NCBI RefSeq assembly: GCF_014648055.1
Contig: NZ_BMQJ01000008.1
Span: 124,001 to 188,000, forward strand
DNA length: 64,000 nucleotides
Direction: 5' to 3'
Origin: Streptosporangium pseudovulgare
GTDB taxonomy: Bacteria > Actinomycetota > Actinomycetes > Streptosporangiales > Streptosporangiaceae
Shown here: positions 8,143-16,141 of the stretch, piece after piece
How the letters are laid out: each line of letters begins with the position of its first letter
Position numbering within the stretch: the first letter of the stretch is position 1
The notes under the pieces: generated by a model
Told to the model about the DNA's origin: nothing
Databases searched by the model: none
What the model saw: the letters and a program-made list of their open reading frames with translations, nothing else
Position numbers and translations under genes: made by a program

Positions 8143-8487
8143 ACCGGGTGACCCCCGGGGCTCGGACGGCGGGACCATCCCGGAGAGGCCCGAGGACTCC
8201 GCGCCTTCTCCGTGTCGCAGGCTCGTACAGGCGCGGTTTCATGACCGTGCTTCTGTATCCGAGCCCCCTTCAGCCACGCGGTCATGCGGTCGGCCGGGAG
8301 CGACTCAAGCGTTCCGGAGTGATGGCCCGGGTCCGTTCGAAGCCGAGGGGTGCGACGGGGCTTCGCCGGGATGTCACGTGATGGAAAGGTTAAACCTGTC
8401 GTGACCGCATTGTGATCTTCAATTGCGAAGATCAAACGCCGGTTTCCGCCGGACGACGGCATGTGACGACAGGAAAGGGCGCTTTCG
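8143..8487. other. Intergenic region with regulatory-looking inverted repeats
   Basis: A 345-bp gap with no credible gene. Near its right end is a perfect inverted repeat, TGATCTTC-N6-GAAGATCA (8413-8434), and a smaller palindrome AGGTTAAACCT (8387-8397). Both lie in a locally AT-richer patch 55-100 bp upstream of the next start and are good candidates for protein-binding sites. Confidence 0.6.
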
Positions 8488-9393
8488 ATGAAGGCCACTT
8501 CGAGGGGACGGCGGCTCGCCGTGCTGGCCGCCGCGCTGACGGCCCCGGTTGCCATCGGGCTCGGTGGCGTCGCGAACGCCCAGGCCGCCACCGGATCCGC
8601 AGCCACCGCTTCCGCAGCCGCCGCTTCCGCAGCCGCCGCTTCCACCGCCACCGTTTCCATCGCCTCCGATGCGGCCGACGCGCTCAAGCGTCAGCTCGGC
8701 GGCAGCCGCGGCGTGGAGTTCGCCGAGACCATCACCGACACGGTCGTCTCCGGGTCGCAGCGCGGCCACCGGACCGTCTCGCGGACCGAGGGCGTCGCCC
8801 AGTTCGGCGGCGGGAGGATCGTCGCCACCGACTCGACGGACGGCACCACGCGGTGGATCTCCTTCGCCGACCGCGCCTACGGCACCGGGGCGCTCTTCCC
8901 GACCCTGCCCGCGGGCAAGGACTGGGTCGTCTCCGAGGACGCGGCCCGTCCCGACCTCACGTCCGGCAGCCTCGCGCTCGACGACCCGGCCGTGATCAAG
9001 GCCCTGCTCGCCACCACCGCGTCCAAGCGCTCCGGCGGAACCCACGACGGCATCCGCACCACTCTCTACCAGGGGAAGATCACCTTTGCCGGGCTGCGCA
9101 AGGCGGTCCCCGGCCTGCGCCTCGCGTCAGGCGCGCCGCTCGACGCCGCGCGCCTGAAGGCCAAGCTCTCGTGGCGGCTCTGGCTCGGGCAGGACCAGCT
9201 CGTGCGCCGCGCGTGGAGTTCCTGGACCGAGCCCCGGTACAAGGGCGTCACCGGTGACGTCGTCCACGTCAGCGACACCCGCCTGACCGACTGGGGCACC
9301 CAGGCCCGCATCGTGTCCCCTCCGGAGGAGAAGGTGACGACGCCCGGCGACGTCGCGCCCAACTACGCGGTCAACGGCGCCACCGGCGACTGA
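8488..9393 (+). CDS. Secreted protein of unknown function with Ala-rich N-terminus
   Basis: A 301-aa exported protein. The signal peptide is clear: MKATSRGRRLAVLAAALTAP, then VAIGLGG and the cleavage-like ANAQAA. It is followed by a low-complexity Ala/Ser/Thr tract made from an imperfect 18-bp DNA repeat (about 8595-8660). The mature part alternates strands and helices and includes WISFADRAYGTGALFPTLP and LSWRLWLGQDQLVRRAW. The pattern resembles LolA/LppX-like lipid- or ligand-binding folds of actinomycetes, but I cannot assign it. AGGAAAGG precedes the ATG. It stands alone, downstream of two inverted repeats. Confidence 0.75.
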   Translation: MKATSRGRRLAVLAAALTAPVAIGLGGVANAQAATGSAATASAAAASAAAASTATVSIASDAADALKRQLGGSRGVEFAETITDTVVSGSQRGHRTVSRTEGVAQFGGGRIVATDSTDGTTRWISFADRAYGTGALFPTLPAGKDWVVSEDAARPDLTSGSLALDDPAVIKALLATTASKRSGGTHDGIRTTLYQGKITFAGLRKAVPGLRLASGAPLDAARLKAKLSWRLWLGQDQLVRRAWSSWTEPRYKGVTGDVVHVSDTRLTDWGTQARIVSPPEEKVTTPGDVAPNYAVNGATGD

Positions 9394-9394
9394 T

Positions 9395-9474
9395 CTCACC
9401 CGTCCCGTACGGCGCCGCGCCGCCGCCCGGTCCGCCTCACCCGTCCTTGTATGTACGGCGCCGCACCGCCGCCC
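9395..9474. repeat. Imperfect 35-39 bp direct repeat after the secreted-protein gene
   Basis: CTCACCCGTCC...GTACGGCGCCGC...CCGCCGCCC occurs at 9395-9429 and again at 9436-9474, where 4 bases are inserted. The repeat lies between the stop of the secreted-protein gene and the TnpB relic and may mark an old duplication or insertion boundary. Confidence 0.6.
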
Positions 9475-9647
9475 GCCTGGCCGCATCGTCATCCGTGGCC
9501 GTGGACAGTGACCTCCGCTCTCATGCGAAGGCTCACGCGCGGCGGCGCGACCGCCGAGTGGGCAGATTTTTGTTCTTGACGAAAATCCGCCTTCTGATGA
9601 AGATTCTTGCCAATTTCACGCTTCATACCGGGATGACCCCCCACCCG

Positions 9648-9965
9648 GGGAGCCGCACGGCGAAGGGGTCGGCGAACCGGAACAAGGCCGCCGCCAAGGT
9701 CGCGCGGGCACACACGAAGGTGGCCGACACGCGCCGGGACTTCGCCCACAAGCTCTCCACGCAGATCATTCGCGACAACCAAGCGGCGTACGTGGAGAAC
9801 CTGTCGGTGAAGGGCCTGGCGCGCACGAGACTGGCCATGAGCGTCCACGACGCGGGCTGGTCACGGTTCATCGGGATGCTGGAGTACAAGGCCGCCCGAT
9901 ATGGGCGGCACTTCGCTGGGATCGACCGCTGGTTTCCCTCGTCGAAGCTCTGTTCGGCGTGCGGA
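9648..9965 (+). pseudogene. TnpB (IS200/IS605 or IS607 OrfB) fragment
   Basis: About 106 codons match the central-to-C-terminal part of TnpB, the RuvC-type nuclease of IS605/IS607 elements. DTRRDFAHKLSTQIIRDNQ, then YVENLSVKGLARTR (with the RuvC-II Glu), then GIDRWFPSSKLCSACGA, the start of the zinc finger. The first RuvC Asp, the second Cys pair and the final Asp are all absent, so it cannot be an active nuclease. The reading frame continues without a stop into sequence unrelated to TnpB. No flanking element ends, TnpA or guide-RNA end is visible. Confidence 0.8.
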
Positions 9966-10010
9966 GCCGTCGCCGAGTCGATGATCTGGCCGGGCCGTAC
10001 CGGTCCGGTG

Positions 10011-10112
10011 CCGGACGTGCTGTACTCCGCGGCCGGCAACAGCGCCGACGAGCACTGGTTCAACCGGGGCATCATCGGCTGGGACTTCGAGGTCGGCGCG
10101 GACGAGGTCGGC
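10011..10112 (+). pseudogene. Fragment resembling an M14 zinc carboxypeptidase
   Basis: In frame with the TnpB relic, about 34 codons (DVLYSAAGNSADEHWFNRGI then IGWDFEVGADE) resemble a segment of actinomycete M14-family carboxypeptidases, where a Gly-Asn-Ser-Ala-Asp block is followed by Tyr-Asp-Phe-Glu-Val-Gly. There is no signal peptide, no zinc motif and no remainder of the enzyme. It is best read as the stub of a peptidase gene left by the event that also truncated the transposon gene. The family call rests on one motif. Confidence 0.4.
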
Positions 10113-10129
10113 CCGGAGGAAGGGCTCGC

Positions 10130-11257
10130 TCAGCCGCCGAACGCCGGGTAGCCCGGCAGCGGGGTCACCTTCCACGAGCCGGCCACCTCGCGCAGCAGCA
10201 GGCGCATCGTCTCGGCGAACGCCGGGAGCTCCGTCAGCGCGCTCGCCATTTCCCAGCGGTGCCGGAGCACCTGCCGCATCGTCGACACCGGCCGCCGCGT
10301 CCGGTGCATGAACCTGTCCTCCTCCACCACCCGGGGCAGCAGGAACACCGTCATGTGCGTCGTCCAGGCGGCGACGGCCCGGCGGACCCCGGCGTCCCAC
10401 ACCGCGTCGTCGGCCAGCGCCGGGTAGACCGTGACGACCTCCGCCCGGTACACATCCTCGATCCTCTCGGCCATGTCGTCCGGCAGGGTGAAGACGCACC
10501 AGCAGGAGGAGAAGGGCATCCGGCAGTACGCGGCGGTCAGGAAGACCGACTCGTAGGCCGCCGACTCGAAGTCGATCAGCCGCAGGCCGCCCGGGGAGAG
10601 CAGGTTGTTGTCGGGACAGGTGTCGCCCGGGGTGAAGGCCGGGTAGTCGTCCCGGCCCACCGTTCCGACCAGCGCCAGGTCCTCCGCCAGCCCCGGCGGC
10701 GCGGCGACGCCGACCTCGTCGAGCAGCCCGAACAACCGGGGGGCGAGTTCCGGGATCCACGACTCGTCCTCCACCGGGAGCGTGCCGTGCCGGGGCTGGT
10801 CCGCCGGAAGCCCGGCGTGCCGGCCCTGGTCCGCCAGGGCCCCGCCGTACCGGCCTCGCAGCTCCGCGAAGTCGGCCCGCCGGGGCATCGACGCGGCGGC
10901 CAGCCGGCCGAGCCCGCCCGCCCAGGCCAGCAGCCCGTCCACGGCGGCTTCCGGGTCGTCCCCGAGGAGCACGTCGGCCAGGGTCGGCGCGGTCCCGAGG
11001 TCGGCCATCACCACCAGCGGGACGGCGGGGTCCACGCCCAGCAGCTCGGGACCGGCCAGGCCCAGTGAGAGCGCGGCGGCCTCCGCGACGAAGCCGCGCA
11101 GCGCGTCGGGCTCGGCGGCGTACGCCTTGACGACCACGCTGTCTCCGTCGGCGGTACGGCAGCGCAGCACGGTGCTGCGGGGGTTGCCGCCCAGATCGAC
11201 GGGCTCGGACAGCTCGACGCCCGCCGCCTCGCTCGCGGCGCGCAGGATCGCTTCCAT
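10130..11257 (-). CDS. Phosphotransferase (APH/choline-kinase fold) family protein
   Basis: A 375-aa protein of the aminoglycoside phosphotransferase superfamily. It has VVVKAYAAEPDALRGFVAEA (Lys and alphaC region), LVVMADLGTAPTLADVL (hinge), FTPGDTCPDNNLL as the catalytic loop and LRLIDFESAAYE as the Mg-binding Asp segment. In the catalytic loop the common His-Gly-Asp is Pro-Gly-Asp, and the Asn is kept, so activity is plausible. The substrate cannot be inferred and it should not be called a resistance gene on this evidence. GAGGAGA precedes the ATG. Its 3' end overlaps the relic frame on the other strand. Confidence 0.8.
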   Translation of the reverse strand: MEAILRAASEAAGVELSEPVDLGGNPRSTVLRCRTADGDSVVVKAYAAEPDALRGFVAEAAALSLGLAGPELLGVDPAVPLVVMADLGTAPTLADVLLGDDPEAAVDGLLAWAGGLGRLAAASMPRRADFAELRGRYGGALADQGRHAGLPADQPRHGTLPVEDESWIPELAPRLFGLLDEVGVAAPPGLAEDLALVGTVGRDDYPAFTPGDTCPDNNLLSPGGLRLIDFESAAYESVFLTAAYCRMPFSSCWCVFTLPDDMAERIEDVYRAEVVTVYPALADDAVWDAGVRRAVAAWTTHMTVFLLPRVVEEDRFMHRTRRPVSTMRQVLRHRWEMASALTELPAFAETMRLLLREVAGSWKVTPLPGYPAFGG

Positions 11258-11305
11258 GGGGGTCTCCTCGGGGGCCCGGGTGAGGCTCCGCGGTCCTCGC
11301 CGGGG

Positions 11306-11360
11306 TCGTGCGGTGCGGTGGCCGGACGCCGTGTCGTGCCGGTGCGGTGGCCGGACGGCC
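11306..11360. repeat. Imperfect ~27-bp direct repeat
   Basis: GTCGTGCGGTGCGGTGGCCG and the bases after it are repeated 27 bp later with one inserted base. The repeat lies in the 267-bp gap between the phosphotransferase start and the end of the antitoxin gene, where I see no gene. Confidence 0.6.
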
Positions 11361-11524
11361 GTCCCCGAGGCTCGTTCCCCGGTGACAAGGAGGATCCTGC
11401 CGCGCCGACGCCGGGATATCCACCGAGATACGCGCCGGCCGCATTCAGGGGAGACGTCCCTCGCTGATCGAGCGTCCCTTCCGGCCGAGTCCCGGCATTC
11501 GGCGCTGGGAGCCTCCCGCTCCGG

Positions 11525-11863
11525 CTACGCGACGATGTACTCGGCGTCGCCGAAGTCCGCCACCACGCGGAGCCGCCCGCCGAGGGCCTCGACGTATGAT
11601 CGCAGGGTCGCCACTTCCACGCGGTCCACCTCGCCGTGCTCGATGGCTGAGACCCGTGGGCCGGAGACCCCCATCGTGTTCGCCACATCGCGCTGCGTCA
11701 GATCCTGCTCACGTCTGATCTCCGCGAGCTTGTACGCCCTGACCTCCGCGGCAAGCCGGTCCATCGCGGCGGATTTCTCGGCCTCCGACTGCACGGGTAG
11801 CCCGGCGGCCTGACGCCGCTCCCGTGCCTGCCGCTTCACCTCATTCCAGTTGACCGTGCTCAT
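11525..11863 (-). CDS. HigA-type antitoxin (XRE-family HTH)
   Basis: A 112-aa Xre/Cro-fold protein. The HTH is LAEIRREQDLTQRDVANTMG then VSGPRVSAIEHGEVDRVEVA, preceded by a helical N-terminal extension (residues 1-45) and followed by VEALGGRLRVVADFGD, the dimerisation strands seen in HigA antitoxins. It neutralises the toxin encoded immediately upstream and probably represses the pair. Its ATG overlaps the toxin stop by 4 nt, the toxin-first order usual for HigBA. A second, related module lies at 50.8-51.5 kb. Confidence 0.9.
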   Translation of the reverse strand: MSTVNWNEVKRQARERRQAAGLPVQSEAEKSAAMDRLAAEVRAYKLAEIRREQDLTQRDVANTMGVSGPRVSAIEHGEVDRVEVATLRSYVEALGGRLRVVADFGDAEYIVA

Positions 11864-12222
11864 TCGTACTCCCTGGTCGCCAATTCCGCTATGTGCTCGG
11901 CGTACCGTTTCTCCGCCAGCGGCACATTTTCCTCATACCAACGATCCCAGTTGCCCGTCTTGTCGCCGGCGACCAGCAGCACCGCTCGGCGGGTGGGATC
12001 AAAGGCGAACAGAATGCGAATCTCGCTTCTGCCCGTGGAACCAGGCCGCAGCTCTTTCAGGTGATGGTTATCAGCTCCCTTGATGCGGTCCACCAGCGGC
12101 CGGCCCAGCGTCGGCCCGACCCGCGCCAGCATGTCTATGGCGTTTTCGACCTGCTCAGCGCTATCCCAGTCGTCCTGGCACAACCGGTCGTACCAGTCGG
12201 CGACCTCGGTAATCAACACCAC
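11860..12222 (-). CDS. HigB/RelE-superfamily toxin
   Basis: A 120-aa toxin of the HigB subgroup, expected to cleave ribosome-bound mRNA. Recognisable parts are GPTLGRPLVDRIKG, HLKELRPGSTGRSEIRILFA then FDPTRRAVLLVAGDKTGNW, where the basic residues form the active centre in relatives. The GTG start follows GGCAGGTG. Toxin precedes antitoxin with a 4-nt overlap. An inverted repeat upstream is a candidate operator. Confidence 0.92.
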   Translation of the reverse strand: MVLITEVADWYDRLCQDDWDSAEQVENAIDMLARVGPTLGRPLVDRIKGADNHHLKELRPGSTGRSEIRILFAFDPTRRAVLLVAGDKTGNWDRWYEENVPLAEKRYAEHIAELATREYE

Positions 12223-12245
12223 CTGCCATCCAGCCCCGCTCGTAG

Positions 12246-12263
12246 CTTAACCCTGGCATTAAG
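12246..12263. promoter_or_regulatory. Inverted repeat upstream of the first HigBA operon
   Basis: CTTAA-N8-TTAAG lies 24-41 bp upstream of the toxin start in a locally AT-rich patch. The position suits the binding site of the antitoxin or toxin-antitoxin complex over the promoter. Confidence 0.5.
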
Positions 12264-12508
12264 TTTGCAGCAAGGGGGCGCTTTTCTTGTTACTCGTGTC
12301 CGATCCCCGGCCTGAAGGCGTCTGTGGGCCGGAGCTTCACGCGGTGGGGGCGTCGTCGGTCAGGCACGGTTCGGCCGCAGACCTGCGTGGGGAGGCTCTC
12401 GTAGGCGTCGGCCGGCAAATGCATCGCGCCCGCATCGATCCCGGCGGGAGCGGCTACGGCCGCGTGCGGCTCCCGCTCTGAGCCTTCCCAACAGCCCGCA
12501 CGCGGAAA

Positions 12509-12551
12509 GGGCCGTCCGCCGGGCATCGCGTGGATGCCCGGCGGACGGCCC
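12509..12551 (-). terminator. Strong 19-bp hairpin terminator of the adenosine deaminase gene
   Basis: A perfect 19-bp stem (12509-12527 with 12533-12551) closes a 5-nt loop. On the minus strand it is followed by TTT. It lies about 100 bp past the adenosine deaminase stop codon. Confidence 0.85.
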
Positions 12552-12647
12552 GGGTGGGGACTCGGAGGACGTCGTCGCCGTCGGTCGGGTCGGACTCGTC
12601 GCGAGGGGTCCCGCTGTCGCCGACGGCGGTCCGCCGGCGATGGCGGG

Positions 12648-14186
12648 TCAGCCGTCGTAGCGGTCCTCGAAGGCGGTGAAGGCGGCCTCCTGCCGCCACT
12701 CGGCCGCGGCCTTGGGGCTCTTCTTCAGTACGGCCAGGCAGGACGGGGCCGGGTCGCCGCCGAGCGGGGAGCCCGCGCACTCCGGCACCGGGGTGTGGTC
12801 GTCCGGCGCCCGCCAGAGGCTGCCGCCCTGCAGGAAGCTGTGGTCGAGGGCGGTGCGGGCCAGGGTCTTCAGATCGGCGTAGCGCAGGCCGTACTGGGTG
12901 ATCGCCCGGATGTACTCGCCGGCCAGGTCGGTGTGCTCGATGCCGGCGTCGTCGGTGACGAGGGCGACGGGCACGCCCGCCCGGCGGTACTCCGTGAACG
13001 GATGGCCGTCCCCGCAGACCTGGAGGATCTGGCAGTTGCTGGTGAGGGCGATCTCGACGAGGACGTGCCCGCGGGCCATGTCGGCCATGAGCCCGGCCGG
13101 GTCGTCCTCGCCGCGGATGCCGGCGCCGTGCCCGACGCGTTCGGCGTGGCCGGTCTTCACGGCCTCGCGGATGTGGAACTTCAGATCCGCGTCCGGCGCC
13201 AGGCCGGGGGTCAGCTCGCCGGCGTGCAGGCTGATGTGCGCCTCCGGATAGAGGCCGCGCAGGTGGTCGAGCATGCGCATGTGCAGCCGGTAGTCGCGCA
13301 GTGCGACCGGGTCGTCCTCGGGGGCGACGAGGTTGACGCCGACGTAGCGCTCGTCGGCCTTGGCCAGCTCGAAGCCCAGCAGCATCTGGGCGAAGACCAC
13401 CTCGGGCGGGGCGGTGCGGGTGACCTGGAGGAGGAAACGCAGTGGCAGCGTGCAGCCGGGGTCGGCGTCTTCGCCGTCGCAGCGCAGTTCCTTGCGCATC
13501 TGGGCGATGTCGGTGTCGGCGTCGGCGCGGGCGGCCTTGACGATGCCCGCCATCGCGCCGTCGGCGAGCAGCCGGTCGCGCAGTCCCGCCAGGTCGGAGG
13601 CGTCGCCGCCGACCTTCTTGACGAGCTCCTGGACGGCCCCCGACTGGCGGGACAGCATGACCTCCAGCGTGAACTCCCGCTGGGCGGCGGCCCGGGAGGC
13701 GAGGACCGCCAGCATCTCCCCCTTGTGGGAGGTCGCCGCCCCGAACCTGCCGAACGCCGAGAAGAAGTGGTCGTGGCCCGACTCCTTGCCGGGGGTGAAG
13801 CCCCGCATGGACCAGGCCCGCACGATGTCGTCGGCGAGGCGCGGGTCGGTGGCCGCGTCGCGCACCGGTCGCTGCCCGTCGCCGCACGGCGGCGCCGACG
13901 CGGTGAGGGAGGCGGTGTCGAAGCACAGGCCGTCGCGCATGGCTGAGCTGAGCAGATACCCGGTGGGCACGGCGCCGGACAGATGGGTGTGCAGGTCGGC
14001 GCCCTTGGGCAGGTCGGCGACGAACTCCCCGAGCCGGCCGGGTTCGTGGCGGACGCTGTCGAGGTACGCCTCGACCCGCGCGATCGTGTCCTGCCCGTCG
14101 TCGGCGGCCTGCGCGCCCGTCCACGCCGGTGCCCCGGCGACCGCGACCGCCACTCCGATCGCGGCAAGACCTTTGGTCAACATCAT
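12648..14186 (-). CDS. Secreted adenosine deaminase family protein
   Basis: A 512-aa metal-dependent purine deaminase with an N-terminal signal peptide (MMLTKGLAAIGVAVAVAGAP, cleavage near AQAAD). Zinc-site and catalytic motifs are in order: GADLHTHLSGAVP (HxH, ~residue 65), ISLHAGELTPG (metal His and catalytic Glu), GHAERVGHGAG and VALVTDDAGIEHTD (Asp pair). It is longer than cytosolic Add (~340 aa) and resembles extracellular ADA-like proteins in carrying an exported N-terminus and extra insertions. It probably converts adenosine to inosine outside the cell for nucleoside salvage. The ribosome-binding site is weak. Confidence 0.9.
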   Translation of the reverse strand: MMLTKGLAAIGVAVAVAGAPAWTGAQAADDGQDTIARVEAYLDSVRHEPGRLGEFVADLPKGADLHTHLSGAVPTGYLLSSAMRDGLCFDTASLTASAPPCGDGQRPVRDAATDPRLADDIVRAWSMRGFTPGKESGHDHFFSAFGRFGAATSHKGEMLAVLASRAAAQREFTLEVMLSRQSGAVQELVKKVGGDASDLAGLRDRLLADGAMAGIVKAARADADTDIAQMRKELRCDGEDADPGCTLPLRFLLQVTRTAPPEVVFAQMLLGFELAKADERYVGVNLVAPEDDPVALRDYRLHMRMLDHLRGLYPEAHISLHAGELTPGLAPDADLKFHIREAVKTGHAERVGHGAGIRGEDDPAGLMADMARGHVLVEIALTSNCQILQVCGDGHPFTEYRRAGVPVALVTDDAGIEHTDLAGEYIRAITQYGLRYADLKTLARTALDHSFLQGGSLWRAPDDHTPVPECAGSPLGGDPAPSCLAVLKKSPKAAAEWRQEAAFTAFEDRYDG

Positions 14187-14263
14187 GGCGGCCAGCCAAT
14201 CATGATCTTCACGATCGGTTACGTAATGTGACGGCCATGTTTCCCCATGTGGCCGGGGACCGG

Positions 14264-14300
14264 TGCGGCGCGCCCACCGGATGTCCGTGGGCGCGCCGCA
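14264..14300 (-). terminator. 14-bp hairpin after the DUF11-like gene
   Basis: TGCGGCGCGCCCAC (14264-14277) pairs perfectly with GTGGGCGCGCCGCA (14287-14300) around 9 nt. It lies 20 bp downstream of the minus-strand gene that ends at 14322. Confidence 0.75.
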
Positions 14301-14321
14301 GGGGTGAGGGGCCGGGCGGGG

Positions 14322-15260
14322 TCAGCAGCGGACGAGGAGGCCGGTGAGGGCGGTGCAGGTGGCCGACGCCGTGTCGTCGGACGGCTGGGGGTCGGCGGGG
14401 GCGCTGTCGAGGCGGGAGGCGGTGACGGTGAGGCGGCCGCTGATGACGAGGAGCCGGGTGTAGAGGCCCAGGGACCTGGTCACCGAGCCGCCCGCGGGGA
14501 TGACGCCGAGGTCGCAGGTGACGGTGCGCGCCGCGCCGTCCACGGCGCAACCCGGGGCGCTCGGCCCGGTGAACGCCGAGGGGTAGGTGAGGCGCAGCCG
14601 CGCCGAGGTCGTGGCGGCGGATCCCCGGTTGGTGACGGTCGCGGTGAAGGTGGCGTGGGAGACGCCCAGGCCCTTGGGGGAGGCGTCCAGCGAGACGGCG
14701 AGGTTCGTGGCGGAGACGGCGTCGATCGTCAGGCCGCCGAGGTCGGTGGCGGCGGGCCCCTCCGGGAAGGTCTCGACGAGGGCGGCGCTCAGGGGCGCCT
14801 GTCCGGATGCCGTGCTCTTGAACGGGACGTAGACCACGGTGCGGTTCGCGGCACCGGGCGCGAGGTCGCGCAGGGTGACGGTGATCGTGCGGTTCGCGGC
14901 GTCGCCGACGACCGTGTCGGTGTGGTGTTCGGGGTCGGGCGACCACCAGGAGAACCTGTCCGCGCTGAGGCTGCCGTCGGCCCCGGGGGCGAAGGTGACG
15001 GTCACCGTGGCCGAGACGACCGGGCGGCCGGAGGTGTTGGCGTAGTTGACGTCCAGCAGGGCCTCGGCGCCGGCGTCAACCGTCTTCGGGGCGGTGAGCG
15101 TGATGTGTCCCGGTTCCCCGATGGTGGTCGTGGCGGCGACGGCGGCCGCCGCGGTCCGCGGGCCGGTCAGGACGGTGGCCGCCAGCAGGGCCAGCAGGAC
15201 GCCTGCCACCAGGGGTGTTCGGCGGGTACGGCCCGGCGCGGTGCCTGTCTGGGGGGACAT
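14322..15260 (-). CDS. Secreted protein with DUF11/CARDB-like Ig-fold repeats
   Basis: A 312-aa exported protein. A signal peptide (PLVAGVLLALLAATVLTGP, cleavage near AAAAVAA) is followed by two beta-sandwich domains. The first begins HITLTAPKTVDAGAEALLDV. The second begins NLAVSLDASPKGLGVSHATF, then TATVTNRGSAATTSARLRLT, a typical DUF11/CARDB signature. Three Cys in the C-terminal part may form a disulfide. There is no sorting signal. Such domains usually serve as cell-surface or extracellular adhesion or spacer modules. GGAGGAG precedes the ATG. Confidence 0.78.
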   Translation of the reverse strand: MSPQTGTAPGRTRRTPLVAGVLLALLAATVLTGPRTAAAAVAATTTIGEPGHITLTAPKTVDAGAEALLDVNYANTSGRPVVSATVTVTFAPGADGSLSADRFSWWSPDPEHHTDTVVGDAANRTITVTLRDLAPGAANRTVVYVPFKSTASGQAPLSAALVETFPEGPAATDLGGLTIDAVSATNLAVSLDASPKGLGVSHATFTATVTNRGSAATTSARLRLTYPSAFTGPSAPGCAVDGAARTVTCDLGVIPAGGSVTRSLGLYTRLLVISGRLTVTASRLDSAPADPQPSDDTASATCTALTGLLVRC

Positions 15261-15467
15261 GTCTCCTCCTTCGTGCCGCCTGCGCGGCGAAGAACGACTC
15301 GGTGGTCACCGTGCGGGCGGCCCGCCGCTCCCGGCCGCGGCGGAAGCCGGGCGGGGGAAGGGAAGCACTCCGTATGCGATGACAACCAGAGTGTGACGAA
15401 TGTTCGTGAAAGAGGAAGCTGTTTTCGGATATCAGTCGAGATCGCGGTGATTTTTCGCTTATGTGCT

Positions 15468-15923
15468 TTATTGGTCCGCGGGCGGCGCCAGGCGGGCCGC
15501 CACCCGGTGCAGCGCCGCCAGCTCGCCGGGGGAGAGCTCCGACAGTACGGCGGGCGGCCGGTAGAGACGCCGGAGCATCCGTTCCCGCAGTTCCTCGCCC
15601 TCGGCGCTCAGTGCCACGACCTTGACGCGCCGGTCGGTCGGGTGGGGCCGGCGTTCGACGTAGCCCTGTTTCTGCAGCCGGTCGACGATCCAGGTCACGG
15701 TCGAGGCGTCGCACCGCCACATGTCGGCGAGCGCGCGCATCGGCTCGCCGCGGCCCGGGGCCAGTCGCATGAGGGCCTTGAGGTCTCCCGGGCTGACGCC
15801 CAGTTCGGCGACGGCCTCCAGGTTGCGCTCGTGCTCGGCCATGAAGAAGTCGTACAGGGCTTCCCAGATCTCCGACCTGAGCCGTTCGTCCTGCTCAGGG
15901 TCCCGTCGTTCCATGGCGACCAT
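15468..15923 (-). CDS. MarR-family transcriptional regulator
   Basis: A 151-aa winged-helix regulator. Core features are LGVSPGDLKALMRLAPGRGE, then the recognition helix WRCDASTVTWIVDRLQKQGY and wing RRPHPTDRRVKVVALSAEGE. It is divergent from an NAD-dependent epimerase gene across an AT-rich promoter with near-palindromes, so it probably controls that gene. The start at 15923 is a choice between two nearby ATGs, and an upstream start is possible. Confidence 0.87.
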   Translation of the reverse strand: MVAMERRDPEQDERLRSEIWEALYDFFMAEHERNLEAVAELGVSPGDLKALMRLAPGRGEPMRALADMWRCDASTVTWIVDRLQKQGYVERRPHPTDRRVKVVALSAEGEELRERMLRRLYRPPAVLSELSPGELAALHRVAARLAPPADQ

Positions 15924-15942
15924 GGTACGTCCGTCGCATCTG

Positions 15943-15978
15943 TCCAAATATTGGATCAATCATAATGTTGGATATATC
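15943..15978. promoter_or_regulatory. AT-rich operator region between MarR and the epimerase gene
   Basis: TCCAA-ATA-TTGGA (15943-15955) is a palindrome with 5-bp arms. A related half, ATGTTGGAT, follows at 15964-15972 and overlaps the palindrome GATATATC (15971-15978). The sharp drop in GC content compared with the flanks marks this as the divergent control region. Confidence 0.6.
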
Positions 15979-16141
15979 AAAGTATCTGTTATCGTTCGGA
16001 GCAGCAGAGCTTCGAGCCGTGCTCCCGCGAAGCGCCCTGGCGCGGCGGGAACGACCGGGGACGCCGACGACCGGGGACGATCCCGGCGGCGCGCCGGAAC
16101 ACCGGCGGAGCACAGCCCACACCCACAGTGAGGAGCACCCC

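Larger units (their letters stand above)
12223..12647. other. Intergenic region between HigBA and adenosine deaminase
   Basis: A 425-bp gap. It holds the HigBA promoter/operator at one end and the strong adenosine-deaminase terminator at the other. Short open frames in the middle (about 12287-12526) have arginine/proline-rich shadow composition and no start signals, so no gene is called. Confidence 0.5.

Noticed and set aside
9447-10151. A 234-codon open frame that could be called an intact TnpB gene
   Set aside because: Only the central part matches TnpB. Both ends of the nuclease core and the second half of the zinc finger are missing, so it is treated as a relic joined to unrelated sequence.
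10130-11257. Aminoglycoside-resistance gene
   Set aside because: The APH fold is clear, but this superfamily covers many substrates and the catalytic loop is atypical. Nothing supports a resistance call.
12287-12526. Small overlapping open frames on both strands between HigBA and adenosine deaminase
   Set aside because: They lack start signals and protein-like composition, and they overlap the terminator.
12509-12551. Long perfect inverted repeat as a transposon end or mini-element
   Set aside because: It lies right after a stop codon, has a 5-nt loop, is followed by TTT on the transcribed strand, and has no target duplication. A terminator explains it.
14264-14300. Operator for the adenosine deaminase gene
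   Set aside because: The perfect stem lies closer to the stop of the neighbouring minus-strand gene and behaves like a terminator. It is 78 bp from the deaminase start on the upstream side, so a regulatory role is less likely.
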